A stretch of DNA of 20,837 nucleotides from JBGVMW01 sp045125095 (lineage in GTDB: Bacteria; Bacillota; Clostridia; Lachnospirales; Lachnospiraceae): contig JBGVMW010000074.1 in assembly GCA_045125095.1 (NCBI GenBank), forward strand, positions 1 through 20,837, in the 5' to 3' direction. Shown here piece after piece: positions 1 to 8,173 of this stretch. The position numbers were made by a program, and so were the translations under genes. The first letter of the stretch is position 1. Each line of letters begins with the position of its first letter. A model generated the notes under the pieces. It ran no database searches. It had not been told where the DNA came from and saw only the letters and a program-made list of their open reading frames with translations.

Positions 1-118
1 GAGCCTCTTAGAATCACTTATACCTTGGAGCCTGCCCCATTTCCCAATCTTCGCTGTAACCCGGAGCCGGACGGGCAACCAACAGCCCCTCTCTCTGCCG
101 GACGTTTTAGGAACACAC
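1..118 (-). mobile_element. Possible 5' end of a group II intron (partial, leaves window)
   Basis: Read on the minus strand, this stretch begins GTGTG, which fits the GUGYG 5' boundary of group II introns. It is clearly more GC-rich than its surroundings. Near the window edge it contains AAGGTATAAG, the same string I remember from domain I of the lactococcal Ll.LtrB intron just before its exon-binding site 1. The segment is also open without stops in one minus-strand frame and one plus-strand frame, which a structured GC-rich RNA can produce by chance. No maturase ORF, domain V or 3' boundary is visible because the element would continue past position 1. I could not confirm base pairing between the exon end and the presumed exon-binding site. 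Alternatives are another structured RNA or a divergent coding fragment. Confidence 0.3.
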
Positions 119-220
119 CTTGACACAACCACAAATCAGAATTTTGCTTTCTATTTCCAGCTCGCAGTGCACCTTCCTTTCAAATTCGTGCGCATCATTT
201 TTTATACCAGGAAATTTCAT
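107..220 (-). CDS. Possible small ORF, 37 residues, function unknown
   Basis: An ATG is preceded by GAGG with a 6-nt spacer and opens a 37-codon frame, too short for most gene callers. The product is charged in the middle and ends in a cysteine-rich tail (ICGCVKVCS). It has no signal peptide or recognisable domain. The start codon sits at the inner edge of the inverted repeat at 203-261, so the ribosome binding site would lie in the loop of a hairpin. The frame begins about 40 bp past the gltD terminator, and I found no convincing promoter. If the GC-rich segment at 1-118 is an intron, the last few codons would be intron sequence and the original gene would be interrupted there. It may also be a chance ORF. 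Confidence 0.28.
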   Translation of the reverse strand: MKFPGIKNDAHEFERKVHCELEIESKILICGCVKVCS

Positions 221-261
221 ACATTACCTCATGCAACGGACTGTTGTAATTTCCTAGTATA
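203..261. repeat. Inverted repeat, 14-bp arms, 31-nt loop
   Basis: The arms are TATACCAGGAAATT (203-216) and AATTTCCTAGTATA (248-261), complementary except for one position that becomes a G-U pair in minus-strand RNA. The right arm touches the gltD terminator. No U-tract follows on either strand, so it is not an ordinary terminator. It may be a regulatory hairpin around the start of the small ORF at 107-220, or the ends of a small element. Confidence 0.6.
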
Positions 262-262
262 T

Positions 263-292
263 AAAAAACAGACCCGCCATAAGCGAGCCTGT
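263..292 (-). terminator. Rho-independent terminator of gltBD
   Basis: On the minus strand a 10-bp stem (283-292 with 268-277, including two G-T wobbles) with a 5-nt loop is followed by TTTTTT. It begins about 20 bp after the gltD stop codon, as expected for the end of the glutamate synthase operon. Confidence 0.85.
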
Positions 293-310
293 CATCATCT
301 CCTATTCTGA

Positions 311-1804
311 TCACTGAATCGAAAGATTCGTATATCCCATCAAGTCCATATCCACTGCTTTTGCAGCTTCACGACCTTCTCGGATTGCCCATACAACCAA
401 GGACTGTCCTCTATGCATATCGCCTGCTGTAAAGACATTTGCTACATTTGTTGCATATTTGCCAGCATCAGTCTTTACATTTGTTCTTTCATTCAGCTCT
501 ATACCAAATGCATCTGCAATATATTTTTCTGTTCCTAAGAAACCTGCCGCAATCAGTACCAATTCCGCTTCCAGAACGCTTTCTGTGCCTGGAATTTCTG
601 TCATAACCATGCGCCCTGTCTTCTCGTCCTTTTTGCTCTCCAGCTTAACAGTCTTCACGCCAGTCAGATTACCGTTCTTATCTTTGATAAATTCTTTTAC
701 CGTTGTCTGGTACACACGAGGATCGTGACCAAATACCGCAATGGCTTCTTCCTGACCGTAATCTGTCTTGCAGATCTTTGGCCACTCCGGCCACGGATTA
801 TTCTCTGTTCTCTGGTCAGGAAGCTTAGGCATCATTTCAAGCTGCGTCACCGACTTACAGCCATGACGGATAGAGGTACCTACACAGTCGTTACCGGTAT
901 CGCCGCCACCGATAATTACAACATTCTTTCCCTTGGCACTCACAAAATCGTTCTTTGTCAGACCATTGTTTAATAAAGACTTTGTTGTTGATTTCAAGAA
1001 ATCTACTGCAAAGTAAATGCCCTTTGCATCTCTGCCTGGTGCGTTGACGTCTCTTGGATTAGAGGAACCACAAGCCAATACAACGCGGTCATAGTCCTTA
1101 AGAAGCTTTGCTGCCTTAATATCCTTACCGATATTAGCACCTGTCACAAATTCTACACCTTCTGCTTTCATCACCTCTACTTTGCGGTCAATCACATGTT
1201 TTTCAAGCTTCATGTTTGGTATACCATACATTAACAGACCACCAATTCTGTCTTCACGCTCAAATACCGTTACCTGATGTCCACGTTTGTTCAACTGATC
1301 TGCCGCTGCCAATCCGGCCGGACCGGAACCAACAACTGCCACACGTTTGCCCGTACGAAGTGTTGGTGGCTTTGGAGCTGCATATCCATTTTCATAAGCG
1401 TGCTCAATAATGCTATGCTCATTTTCCTTACAGGATACCGGGTCTCCATTTAAACCACAGGTACAAGCCGCTTCACACAAAGCAGGACATACCCTGGATG
1501 TGAACTCCGGAAAATTGTTTGTCTTTTTCAAACGGTTATAAGCCTCTTTCCAGTTGCCCGTATATACTAAATCATTCCATTCCGGTACTAAGTTGTGAAG
1601 CGGACAACCACTTGTCATACCCATAATTGTCATACCAGCCTGGCAGAATGGCACACCACATTCCATACAACGTGCCCCCTGAAGACGTTGCTTCTCCTGA
1701 GGCAAAAAGTTATGGAATTCATTAAAGTTCTTAATACGTTCTTTTGGCTCTATTGATTCACTTGTTTCTCTTTCATAATCCATAAATCCGGTTGGTTTTC
1801 CCAT
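311..1804 (-). CDS. gltD: Glutamate synthase (NADPH) small (beta) subunit
   Basis: This 497-residue protein supplies electrons from NADPH through FAD and iron-sulfur clusters to the large subunit, which makes two glutamates from glutamine and 2-oxoglutarate in the cytoplasm. The N-terminal third carries the cysteine clusters (CMECGVPFC at 46-54, C67, and CPALCEAACTC at 106-116) that bind 4Fe-4S centres. A FAD Rossmann motif GSGPAG follows at 159-164, and a second dinucleotide motif GGGDTGNDC lies near residue 300 for NADPH. Length and domain order are normal for the family. The ATG has AAAGGAGG upstream with a 9-nt spacer. The gene starts 15 bp after the gltB stop, so the two form one operon that ends at the terminator at 263-292. 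Related FAD/Fe-S subunits serve other oxidoreductases, but the position next to gltB settles the assignment. Confidence 0.96.
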   Translation of the reverse strand: MGKPTGFMDYERETSESIEPKERIKNFNEFHNFLPQEKQRLQGARCMECGVPFCQAGMTIMGMTSGCPLHNLVPEWNDLVYTGNWKEAYNRLKKTNNFPEFTSRVCPALCEAACTCGLNGDPVSCKENEHSIIEHAYENGYAAPKPPTLRTGKRVAVVGSGPAGLAAADQLNKRGHQVTVFEREDRIGGLLMYGIPNMKLEKHVIDRKVEVMKAEGVEFVTGANIGKDIKAAKLLKDYDRVVLACGSSNPRDVNAPGRDAKGIYFAVDFLKSTTKSLLNNGLTKNDFVSAKGKNVVIIGGGDTGNDCVGTSIRHGCKSVTQLEMMPKLPDQRTENNPWPEWPKICKTDYGQEEAIAVFGHDPRVYQTTVKEFIKDKNGNLTGVKTVKLESKKDEKTGRMVMTEIPGTESVLEAELVLIAAGFLGTEKYIADAFGIELNERTNVKTDAGKYATNVANVFTAGDMHRGQSLVVWAIREGREAAKAVDMDLMGYTNLSIQ

Positions 1805-1819
1805 GTCTTCTTACCTCCT

Positions 1820-4800
1820 TTACTTGTTGCGATTTGCATAAAATGCTTCTATCTGTGCCTGTTCGCTGCTTAAACCTTTCTCTTCCATCTGTACAATGGA
1901 CATAAGCATACGATGGTAATCATGAGGAATAATCTTTTTAAATTTAGGAAGATACTCTTTGAAGTTATCCAAAATCAGTTTTCCCTTCTCAGAGTTTGTA
2001 TAGTTGACATGTTCCTGAATCATACCTTTCAGTTCAAACACATCATATTTGTTTGTGATTTCCTCTGAATATACCATTTCTTTATTTAGTTTCATGTACA
2101 GGTCGCTGTCTTCATCTAACACATAAGCAATACCGCCACTCATACCAGCTGCAAAGTTCTTACCCACTTTACCGATTACCACTACACGTCCACCTGTCAT
2201 GTATTCACATCCATGATCGCCTACACCTTCTACCACTGCTTTCGCACCAGAGTTACGAACACAGAAACGTTCTCCGGCTACACCATTAATATACGCCTGC
2301 CCGCTAGTGGCACCATATAATGCAACGTTTCCTATTATAATGTTTTCATCCTGCTTGTAGGTTACACCCTGTGGTGGATATACCACTAACTTACCACCAG
2401 ATAAGCCTTTACCAAAGTAATCATTACTGTCACCAACTAATTCTAATGTCAATCCCTTTGGAATGAATGCACCAAAGCTCTGTCCACCAGCACCCGTACA
2501 TTTCACTCTAAAGGTATCTTCTTCTACATTATCACCCAATGTCTTTGTAATTTCAGAACCTAATATGGTACCCAATGTACGGTTGATATTGGTAACATCT
2601 ACTTCTACACTCTTCTTCTGACCAGATGCCAATGCCGCCTTAAACTGCTTTAACAGCACTCTCTCATCAATCGTCTTCTCTAATTCAAAATCATAAACCT
2701 TCTTTGCATCAAAGATATTCTTCTGTTTTTTATCATCGAAAGGATTGTTTAATACTCTTGACAAATCAATCTTAGCAGCACGTCCTGTCAAACCACTCTT
2801 AACCTTTAATAAATCAGTACGTCCAACTAATTCGTCAATTGTGCGAACACCTAAGGAAGCCATAATTTCACGAAGTTCTTCTGCAATAAAATGCATGAAG
2901 TTTACTACATATTCCGGCTTTCCTCTGAATTTCTTACGTAATTCCGGATTCTGTGTTGCAATACCAACAGGGCAGGTATCCAGATTACATACACGCATCA
3001 TAACACAACCAAGTGTAATCAACGGAGTCGTAGCAAAACCAAATTCTTCTGCACCCAATAATGCTGCAATTGCTACATCACGACCAGTCATTAATTTACC
3101 ATCTGTCTCTACGCGAACTTTGTTACGAAGACCATTCATAATCAATGTCTGGTGTGTTTCTGCAAGACCTAACTCCCACGGAAGACCTGCATTGTGAATA
3201 GAGTTACGAGGTGCTGCACCGGTACCTCCGTCATAGCCGGATACTAAGATAACCTGCGCGCCTGCTTTTGCAACACCGGCAGCAACCGTACCAACACCTG
3301 CTTCTGATACTAATTTTACAGAAATTCTTGCATTTGTATTTGCATTTTTACAGTCGTAAATCAACTGTGCAAGGTCTTCAATAGAATAAATATCATGATG
3401 TGGTGGCGGCGAAATCAAGCCTACACCCGGCGTTGAATTTCTAGTCTTTGCAATCCAAGGATATACTTTCGTGCCTGGTAAATGACCACCTTCACCCGGC
3501 TTTGCACCCTGTGCCATCTTAATCTGAATTTCTTCTGCACTTACTAAATATCTGGAAGTAACACCGAAACGACCGGATGCTACCTGCTTAATCTTAGAAC
3601 AACGATTCAATCCATCTGCACCAACAGTAAGGCGTTCTAAATCTTCACCACCTTCACCACTGTTAGAACGTCCATGAATCCGATTCATGGCAATTGCCAG
3701 TGTCTCATGTGCTTCCTTGGAAATCGAACCATAAGACATCGCACCTGTCTTAAATCTGGTTACAATAGAATCTACACTTTCTACTTCCTCTAACGGAATA
3801 CCCTTTTTCGGATAGTTAAAATCTAACAGACTTCTTAATGTCACCTGCATATCTTCTTCATTAATCTTAGCAGAATACTGTTTAAACAGGCTATAATCGC
3901 CGCGTCTTGTCGCTTCCTGTAACAAATGAATGGTCTCAGGATTGTACAAATGCTGTTCGCCGCCACTTCTTGATTTATGTCTTCCCGTACTGTCTAATGT
4001 AAGATCGTTATCTAAGCCCAAACGGTCAAATGCACTGGAATGCAAATCATCTACATCCTTTGCAATATCCTCTAACGTGATACCACCGATACGACTTACT
4101 GTGTTTGTAAAATACTTATCAATTACACTATGGTCAATACCAACTGCTTCAAAAATCTGTGCTCCCTGATATGACTGGATTGTAGAAATACCCATCTTAG
4201 AAGCAATCTTTACAATACCATGCAAAATTGCATTGTTATAATCATTTACTGCTGCATAGTAATCCTTCTGCAACATATTATTATCAATCAACTGCTTAAT
4301 CGTTTCCTGCGCTAAATATGGGTTGATTGCACAAGCACCATAACCTAACAGCGTTGCAAACTGATGTACATCTCTTGGCTCACCGCTCTCTAAAATCATA
4401 GCCACTGAAGTACGTTTCTTTGTCTTAACAAGATGCTGCTGTAATGCGGAAACTGCCAACAAAGAAGGAATTGCAACATGGTTTTCATCCACACCGCGGT
4501 CTGTCAGAATCAGGATATTTGCACCTTCTCTGTGTGCCCTGTCTGCTTCCACATATAAATGATCAATGGCACGCTCTAAGCTTGTATTTTTATAATAGAT
4601 AATCGGAATTTCCTGAACCTGTAATCCCTCTACCTTCATGCTTTTAATTTTCAACAAATCTGTATTTGTCAGAATCGGATTTACAACCTTAAGCACATGG
4701 CAGTTGGCTGCTTTCTGCTCTAGCAAGTTACCATCCTCACCAATATACACAGAAGTAGATGTAACAACATCCTCTCGAATCGCATCAATTGGAGGATTTG

Positions 4801-6373
4801 TTACCTGTGCAAATAACTGTTTAAAGTAATTAAATAATGGCTGATGATGCTTTGACAAGATTGGTAACGGCGCATCTACACCCATGGCTCCGATCGCTTC
4901 CGAACCTTTTTCTGCCATTGGAAGAATCACATTGCGAAATTCTTCGTAAGTATAGCCAAATGCCTTCTGCAATTTTGCTCTTTCTTCCGGTGCATATTCC
5001 GGAACCTTCTGATTTGGAATCTGTAATTCTTTTAAAAGAACCAGGTTTTTATCAAGCCATTCACCATATGGATGGGCACTTGCATAACCTTCTTTTAATT
5101 CATCATCATCTATTACTCTGCCTTTAACGGTATCTACTAATAACATTTTACCCGGATGAATTCTTTCCTTAATAGCTACATTCATTGGATCTACATCAAT
5201 TGCACCAACTTCTGACGAAAGAATTAAGTATCCATCCTTTGTAATATAATAACGGGAAGGACGAAGTCCGTTACGGTCAAGTACCGCACCCAATACATCA
5301 CCATCACTAAACAAAATAGAAGCAGGACCATCCCACGGCTCCATCATGGTTGCATAATACTGATAGAAATCTCTCTTCTTCTGTGACATATTGCGATTAT
5401 TTGCCCATGGCTCCGGAATAGTAATCATAACAGCCAGTGGAAGCTCCATGCCGCTCATTACAAGGAATTCCAAAGCATTATCAAGCATTGCCGAGTCGGA
5501 ACCTTCTGTATTAACAACCGGAAGCACCTTATGCAGTTCCCCTGCCAGTTTTCCCGCTTCCATTGCTTCTTCACGAGCCAGCATCTTATCGGCATTACCA
5601 CGAATGGTATTAATTTCACCATTGTGAACGATAAAGCGGTTCGGATGTGCTCTCTCCCAGCTTGGATTTGTGTTCGTACTGAAACGGGAGTGTACCGTTG
5701 CAATCGCAGACACATATTCAAGGCTCTGTAAGTCATGATAGAACTTGCGAAGCTGTCCTACTAAGAACATACCCTTGTAAACAATCGTTCTGCTGGAAAG
5801 GGAAACTACATATGTGTTATCATTTGACTGTTCAAATACACGTCTTGCCACATACAATTTGCGGTCAAAATCCAAGCCCTTTTCCACATCTTTTGGACGT
5901 TTTACAAATCCCTGCATGATACAAGGCATGCATTCTTTTGCTCTGGAACCTAATACATCCGGGTCTGTTGGCACTTCTCTCCAACCCATGAATTGCATTC
6001 CTTCTTTTTCCACGATGATTTCAAACATTTTCATCGCCTGTTTTCTGGAAAGTTCATCCTGCGGGAAGAAGAACATACCAATACCATACTCTCTTTCATC
6101 ACCTAATTCGATTCCTAAAGGCTTTACCGCCTTGGCAAAGAATTTATGGCAAATCTGCAACAGGATACCAACACCGTCACCGGTCTTGCCTTCTGCATCT
6201 TTACCTGCTCTATGCTCTAAGTTCTCAACAATACGCAATGCATTCTCTACGGTTTCACGAGTCTTTACACCTTTGATGTTTACTACTGCACCAATACCGC
6301 AGTTATCATGCTCAAATCTGGAGTCATATAAACCTTTGCTTACATGGCCGCCTGTCATCTTCTTTTCTAACAT
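1820..6373 (-). CDS. gltB: Glutamate synthase large (alpha) subunit
   Basis: At 1517 residues this has the normal length and all four domains of the bacterial GOGAT alpha subunit. The class II glutamine amidotransferase domain (about 25-430) has its nucleophile Cys25 in NCGIGAV. In this family the residues before that Cys are removed, so a 24-residue propeptide is expected here. A central linking domain follows, then the FMN-binding synthase barrel (about 830-1200). The 3Fe-4S motif is C-x5-C-x4-C (CVMMRVCNLDTC, about 1122-1134), and the C-terminal beta-helix (about 1240-1490) is rich in GxxG turns. Glutaminase-released ammonia is tunnelled to the barrel, where 2-oxoglutarate becomes glutamate. 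The start is supported by AAGGAGG six bases upstream of the ATG. It is the first gene of gltB-gltD, driven by the promoter at 6467-6495. Confidence 0.97.
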   Translation of the reverse strand: MLEKKMTGGHVSKGLYDSRFEHDNCGIGAVVNIKGVKTRETVENALRIVENLEHRAGKDAEGKTGDGVGILLQICHKFFAKAVKPLGIELGDEREYGIGMFFFPQDELSRKQAMKMFEIIVEKEGMQFMGWREVPTDPDVLGSRAKECMPCIMQGFVKRPKDVEKGLDFDRKLYVARRVFEQSNDNTYVVSLSSRTIVYKGMFLVGQLRKFYHDLQSLEYVSAIATVHSRFSTNTNPSWERAHPNRFIVHNGEINTIRGNADKMLAREEAMEAGKLAGELHKVLPVVNTEGSDSAMLDNALEFLVMSGMELPLAVMITIPEPWANNRNMSQKKRDFYQYYATMMEPWDGPASILFSDGDVLGAVLDRNGLRPSRYYITKDGYLILSSEVGAIDVDPMNVAIKERIHPGKMLLVDTVKGRVIDDDELKEGYASAHPYGEWLDKNLVLLKELQIPNQKVPEYAPEERAKLQKAFGYTYEEFRNVILPMAEKGSEAIGAMGVDAPLPILSKHHQPLFNYFKQLFAQVTNPPIDAIREDVVTSTSVYIGEDGNLLEQKAANCHVLKVVNPILTNTDLLKIKSMKVEGLQVQEIPIIYYKNTSLERAIDHLYVEADRAHREGANILILTDRGVDENHVAIPSLLAVSALQQHLVKTKKRTSVAMILESGEPRDVHQFATLLGYGACAINPYLAQETIKQLIDNNMLQKDYYAAVNDYNNAILHGIVKIASKMGISTIQSYQGAQIFEAVGIDHSVIDKYFTNTVSRIGGITLEDIAKDVDDLHSSAFDRLGLDNDLTLDSTGRHKSRSGGEQHLYNPETIHLLQEATRRGDYSLFKQYSAKINEEDMQVTLRSLLDFNYPKKGIPLEEVESVDSIVTRFKTGAMSYGSISKEAHETLAIAMNRIHGRSNSGEGGEDLERLTVGADGLNRCSKIKQVASGRFGVTSRYLVSAEEIQIKMAQGAKPGEGGHLPGTKVYPWIAKTRNSTPGVGLISPPPHHDIYSIEDLAQLIYDCKNANTNARISVKLVSEAGVGTVAAGVAKAGAQVILVSGYDGGTGAAPRNSIHNAGLPWELGLAETHQTLIMNGLRNKVRVETDGKLMTGRDVAIAALLGAEEFGFATTPLITLGCVMMRVCNLDTCPVGIATQNPELRKKFRGKPEYVVNFMHFIAEELREIMASLGVRTIDELVGRTDLLKVKSGLTGRAAKIDLSRVLNNPFDDKKQKNIFDAKKVYDFELEKTIDERVLLKQFKAALASGQKKSVEVDVTNINRTLGTILGSEITKTLGDNVEEDTFRVKCTGAGGQSFGAFIPKGLTLELVGDSNDYFGKGLSGGKLVVYPPQGVTYKQDENIIIGNVALYGATSGQAYINGVAGERFCVRNSGAKAVVEGVGDHGCEYMTGGRVVVIGKVGKNFAAGMSGGIAYVLDEDSDLYMKLNKEMVYSEEITNKYDVFELKGMIQEHVNYTNSEKGKLILDNFKEYLPKFKKIIPHDYHRMLMSIVQMEEKGLSSEQAQIEAFYANRNK

Positions 6374-6393
6374 GCTTATCCTCCTTTTTACAA

Positions 6394-6447
6394 GTGCGTG
6401 TTCTCTGCTGCTTATTTATACGCACACCACACACGGACACCTGTCCG
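6394..6447 (-). promoter_or_regulatory. gltB leader with two potential hairpins
   Basis: The predicted transcript has a leader of about 85 nt. It contains CGGACA-GG-TGTCCG (6434-6447) and, nearer the gene, GTGCGT pairing with ACGCAC (6420-6425 with 6394-6399). The second hairpin ends shortly before the AAGGAGG site and could affect translation. No known riboswitch class is recognised and no U-tract follows either stem. A regulatory role is an inference. Confidence 0.35.
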
Positions 6448-6466
6448 CGAATTAGCTTATGTTGAA

Positions 6467-6495
6467 ACTATACTCCTTTTTTTTTCATTTGTAAA
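6467..6495 (-). promoter_or_regulatory. Predicted sigma-A promoter of gltBD
   Basis: TTTACA (6490-6495) and TATAGT (6467-6472) are separated by exactly 17 bp, and the spacer contains a run of nine A residues. The predicted start is near 6460. It lies about 90 bp upstream of the gltB ATG. Confidence 0.7.
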
Positions 6496-6716
6496 TATGT
6501 TTTTTTCTGGCAATTGTCTGATTATTTGTCTTTTTGCTATTTCATACATAATTATCTGATTGCTTAATATATTTTTCTTGTTAGAATGTTTTATAACATA
6601 CAATTTCATTTCATTTTTCCCAAATTTAAACAAAGATTTTTTTCTGTTTCTCGTTCGTTTTTAGGCTGTTTTTGAAATTGTTTATCATTATTCAAGGTGT
6701 TTTTCTACGGAATTAC
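6496..6716. other. AT-rich spacer between rnpB terminator and gltB promoter
   Basis: About 220 bp of very AT-rich DNA with many A/T runs lies directly upstream of the gltB -35 element. I see no ORF with a ribosome binding site, no RNA gene and no clear operator. It may hold an upstream activating region or regulator sites for gltBD, but nothing specific can be read. Confidence 0.4.
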
Positions 6717-6746
6717 AAAAAAAATAGCACAAGCATACGCTTGCAC
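6717..6746 (-). terminator. Rho-independent terminator of rnpB
   Basis: On the minus strand GTGCAAGC-GTAT-GCTTGTGC forms an 8-bp stem with two G-T wobbles and a 4-nt loop, followed by TA and eight T residues. It lies about 40 bp past the 3' end of the RNase P RNA. Confidence 0.85.
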
Positions 6747-6782
6747 CACTTCCATCTTTACCTCTATTAAAATACAGTGAAA

Positions 6783-7127
6783 TACGAGCAGAACGATAAG
6801 CCGGGTTATGTCGTGAATGATCATCTATCTAGGACTGCTGTTGCCAACAGTCTCAAGCAACCTACCTGAAGCCGACGGGCCGCCGTATGCTTCTGTTTGG
6901 TCTTGCTTCGGATGGGGTTTACATGTGCCCTCCCTGTTACCAGAAAGGCGGTAGTCTCTTACACTGCCCTTCCACCCTTACCGCATAAAGCGGCGGTATA
7001 TTTCTGTTGCACTATCCTTAGAGTCACCTCTACCGGACGTTATCCGGCATCCTGCCCTGCGAAGCCCGGACTTTCCTCACCTGCGGTCTTTCGACACTTG
7101 CAGCCGCGATCATTTGTCCTACTCATA
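6783..7127 (-). ncRNA. rnpB: RNase P RNA (class A)
   Basis: This is the catalytic RNA of ribonuclease P, which trims the 5' leader from tRNA precursors together with the RnpA protein. Minus-strand landmarks appear in the expected order: GAGGAAAGTCCGGGCT, CAGGGCAGGATGCCGG, ACAGAAATATACCGCC, GCGGTAAGGGTGGAAGGG, GGTAACAGGGAGGG, AAACCCC, GGCCCGTC, GTAGGTTGCTTGAG, CTAGATAGATGA and finally CACGACATAACCCGGCTTATCG. The ends are set by a P1 helix pairing GAGTAGGAC (7116-7124) with GTTCTGCTC (6786-6794). The insertions match the A-type fold typical of Clostridia rather than the Bacillus B-type. Ends are accurate to a few bases. The 82-codon plus-strand frame inside it is a shadow. Confidence 0.96.
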
Positions 7128-7138
7128 TTTCTTTTTTA

Positions 7139-7144
7139 TTTATA
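7139..7144 (-). promoter_or_regulatory. Possible -10 element of rnpB
   Basis: TATAAA lies 11 bp or more upstream of the predicted RNA 5' end. No good -35 hexamer is found 16-18 bp further up; the best is GACGTT. The placement is reasonable but weak. Confidence 0.35.
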
Positions 7145-7248
7145 GCAAGGAAACGCGTAAAAACGTCTCCCACCATATTCTTTAACTCCATTATGATACC
7201 AGACTATACCCAGAATTGCAAGCAATATCTTTCGCAAACAAGACAAGC

Positions 7249-7282
7249 AAAACGCTATCCGCAAAGCGGAATTTATCGTTTT
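7249..7282. other. Hairpin of unknown role upstream of thiT
   Basis: TCCGC-AAA-GCGGA (7258-7270) is nested inside the outer arms AAAACG (7249-7254) and CGTTTT (7277-7282). It lies in the 280-bp gap between the rnpB promoter and thiT. Short T runs lie on both sides, but neither strand has a gene that it would obviously terminate. Confidence 0.4.
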
Positions 7283-7389
7283 CCCTTGCTATATCTTTGC
7301 TTATATGATAAATTATGTAGGCATGTAACTGTTGAACAAAGCGAGCAAAAACAGGCAAGTGATAATACGATGTACCAGTGTACTGACAC

Positions 7390-7403
7390 GTTGATATATC
7401 AAC
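7390..7403. promoter_or_regulatory. Perfect 14-bp palindrome before thiT, candidate operator
   Basis: GTTGATATATCAAC is an exact palindrome ending 7 bp before the AGGAGG site of thiT. A dimeric repressor could bind here, or the RNA could form a small hairpin next to the ribosome binding site. I find no thiamine diphosphate riboswitch (no CUGAGA-type core) in the leader, so control of thiT would have to use something else. The operator role is an inference. Confidence 0.4.
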
Positions 7404-7427
7404 AAAATCAAGGAGGAAAATGTTATC

Positions 7428-8114
7428 ATGTCTTTATTTTTCCAATCAAATAATGGTTATTACTCCATCAAACCTCTAGGCATAATACTAATCGCCGCAT
7501 TAATATTTATATTTCTTGTCATCCCATCCTTATTCCTGGAGGAAAAACCTAACAAACGTTTTTCGACAAAGAAATTAGCATTCAGTGCTCTTGCAATAGC
7601 ACTGGGATTTATCACCTCATTTATCGAACCAGTACATATGCCATGGGGCGGTGGCATTACCTTATGCTCCATGTTCTGCATCTGCCTGGTTGGGTACTGG
7701 TATGGTCTTGAAGCAGGACTATTTGCAAGTTTTGCATATAGCCTTCTGCAATTTTTACACAGCGGCTGTACCTTTATCCTTTCACCATTACAGGTCTGCT
7801 TTGATTATTTTCTCGCATTTACAGCACTTGGGCTATCCGGATTATTCCGTAACAAAAAGAATGGTCTTGTTCACGGATATCTATTAGCTGTATTGGTGCG
7901 AGGTGTGTTTCATACGCTTGGCGGATATATATACTGGATGGACTATATGCCCGATAATTTTCCAAAAACAATCACCTTCCTGTATCCAATCCTATACAAC
8001 TATGCTTACTTGATTCCCGAAGCACTCCTAACTGTATTTATCATTTCACTGCCAAATGTAAAAGCAGGATTAGAAAAGGTACGGCAACTTGCCGCAGACA
8101 ACAAATATATATAA
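7428..8114 (+). CDS. thiT: Energy-coupling factor thiamine transporter S component ThiT
   Basis: This 228-residue membrane protein captures thiamine and works with the shared EcfAA'T module, which is not in this window. Residues 50-60 carry the Ala-rich helix AFSALAIAL, matching the AxxxA contact motif with EcfT. Further along are LSPLQVCFDYFLAFTALGLSG, H162 and W170 with the same spacing as the thiamine-binding His125/Trp133 of lactococcal ThiT, and LYNYAYLIPEALL near 189-201. The family is usually about 180 residues with six helices. This one has about 45 extra N-terminal residues containing one more hydrophobic segment (17-36). The ATG is placed by AGGAGG with an 11-nt spacer; an upstream ATG at 7420 is out of frame and soon stops. 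It is the only complete plus-strand gene, and its partner in thiamine salvage is the kinase at 9982-10632. Confidence 0.88.
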   Translation: MSLFFQSNNGYYSIKPLGIILIAALIFIFLVIPSLFLEEKPNKRFSTKKLAFSALAIALGFITSFIEPVHMPWGGGITLCSMFCICLVGYWYGLEAGLFASFAYSLLQFLHSGCTFILSPLQVCFDYFLAFTALGLSGLFRNKKNGLVHGYLLAVLVRGVFHTLGGYIYWMDYMPDNFPKTITFLYPILYNYAYLIPEALLTVFIISLPNVKAGLEKVRQLAADNKYI

Positions 8115-8173
8115 AAAACACGAACCATCATGCACATATTCTTTACAATTCGTTACTGACTATCCTAATGCAC

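Noticed and set aside
1..123. Plus-strand coding fragment ending with TGA at 121-123
   Set aside because: The 40-codon open frame lacks a start in the window and has no domain signal; the GC-rich structured-RNA reading on the minus strand is favoured, though not proven.
1..185. Cobalamin riboswitch or 6S RNA on either strand
   Set aside because: Short strings such as CTGTAACCCGGAGC and GGGTTACAGC look similar by chance, but the remaining conserved blocks of those RNAs are absent.
2745..3197. 150-codon plus-strand frame inside gltB
   Set aside because: It mirrors the conserved FMN barrel and 3Fe-4S region of gltB and is a complementary-strand shadow.
5814..6455. 213-codon plus-strand frame opposite the gltB start
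   Set aside because: It is entirely antisense to the conserved amidotransferase domain of gltB and its leader, has no ribosome binding site and no recognisable domain.
6897..7145. 82-codon plus-strand frame over rnpB
   Set aside because: The region is clearly RNase P RNA on the opposite strand.
7145..7427. TPP riboswitch upstream of thiT
   Set aside because: The expected CUGAGA and ACCUGAUCUGG-type core motifs are not present.
7193..7453. 86-codon plus-strand frame before thiT
   Set aside because: It overlaps the thiT start in another frame, has no ribosome binding site and a random-looking composition.
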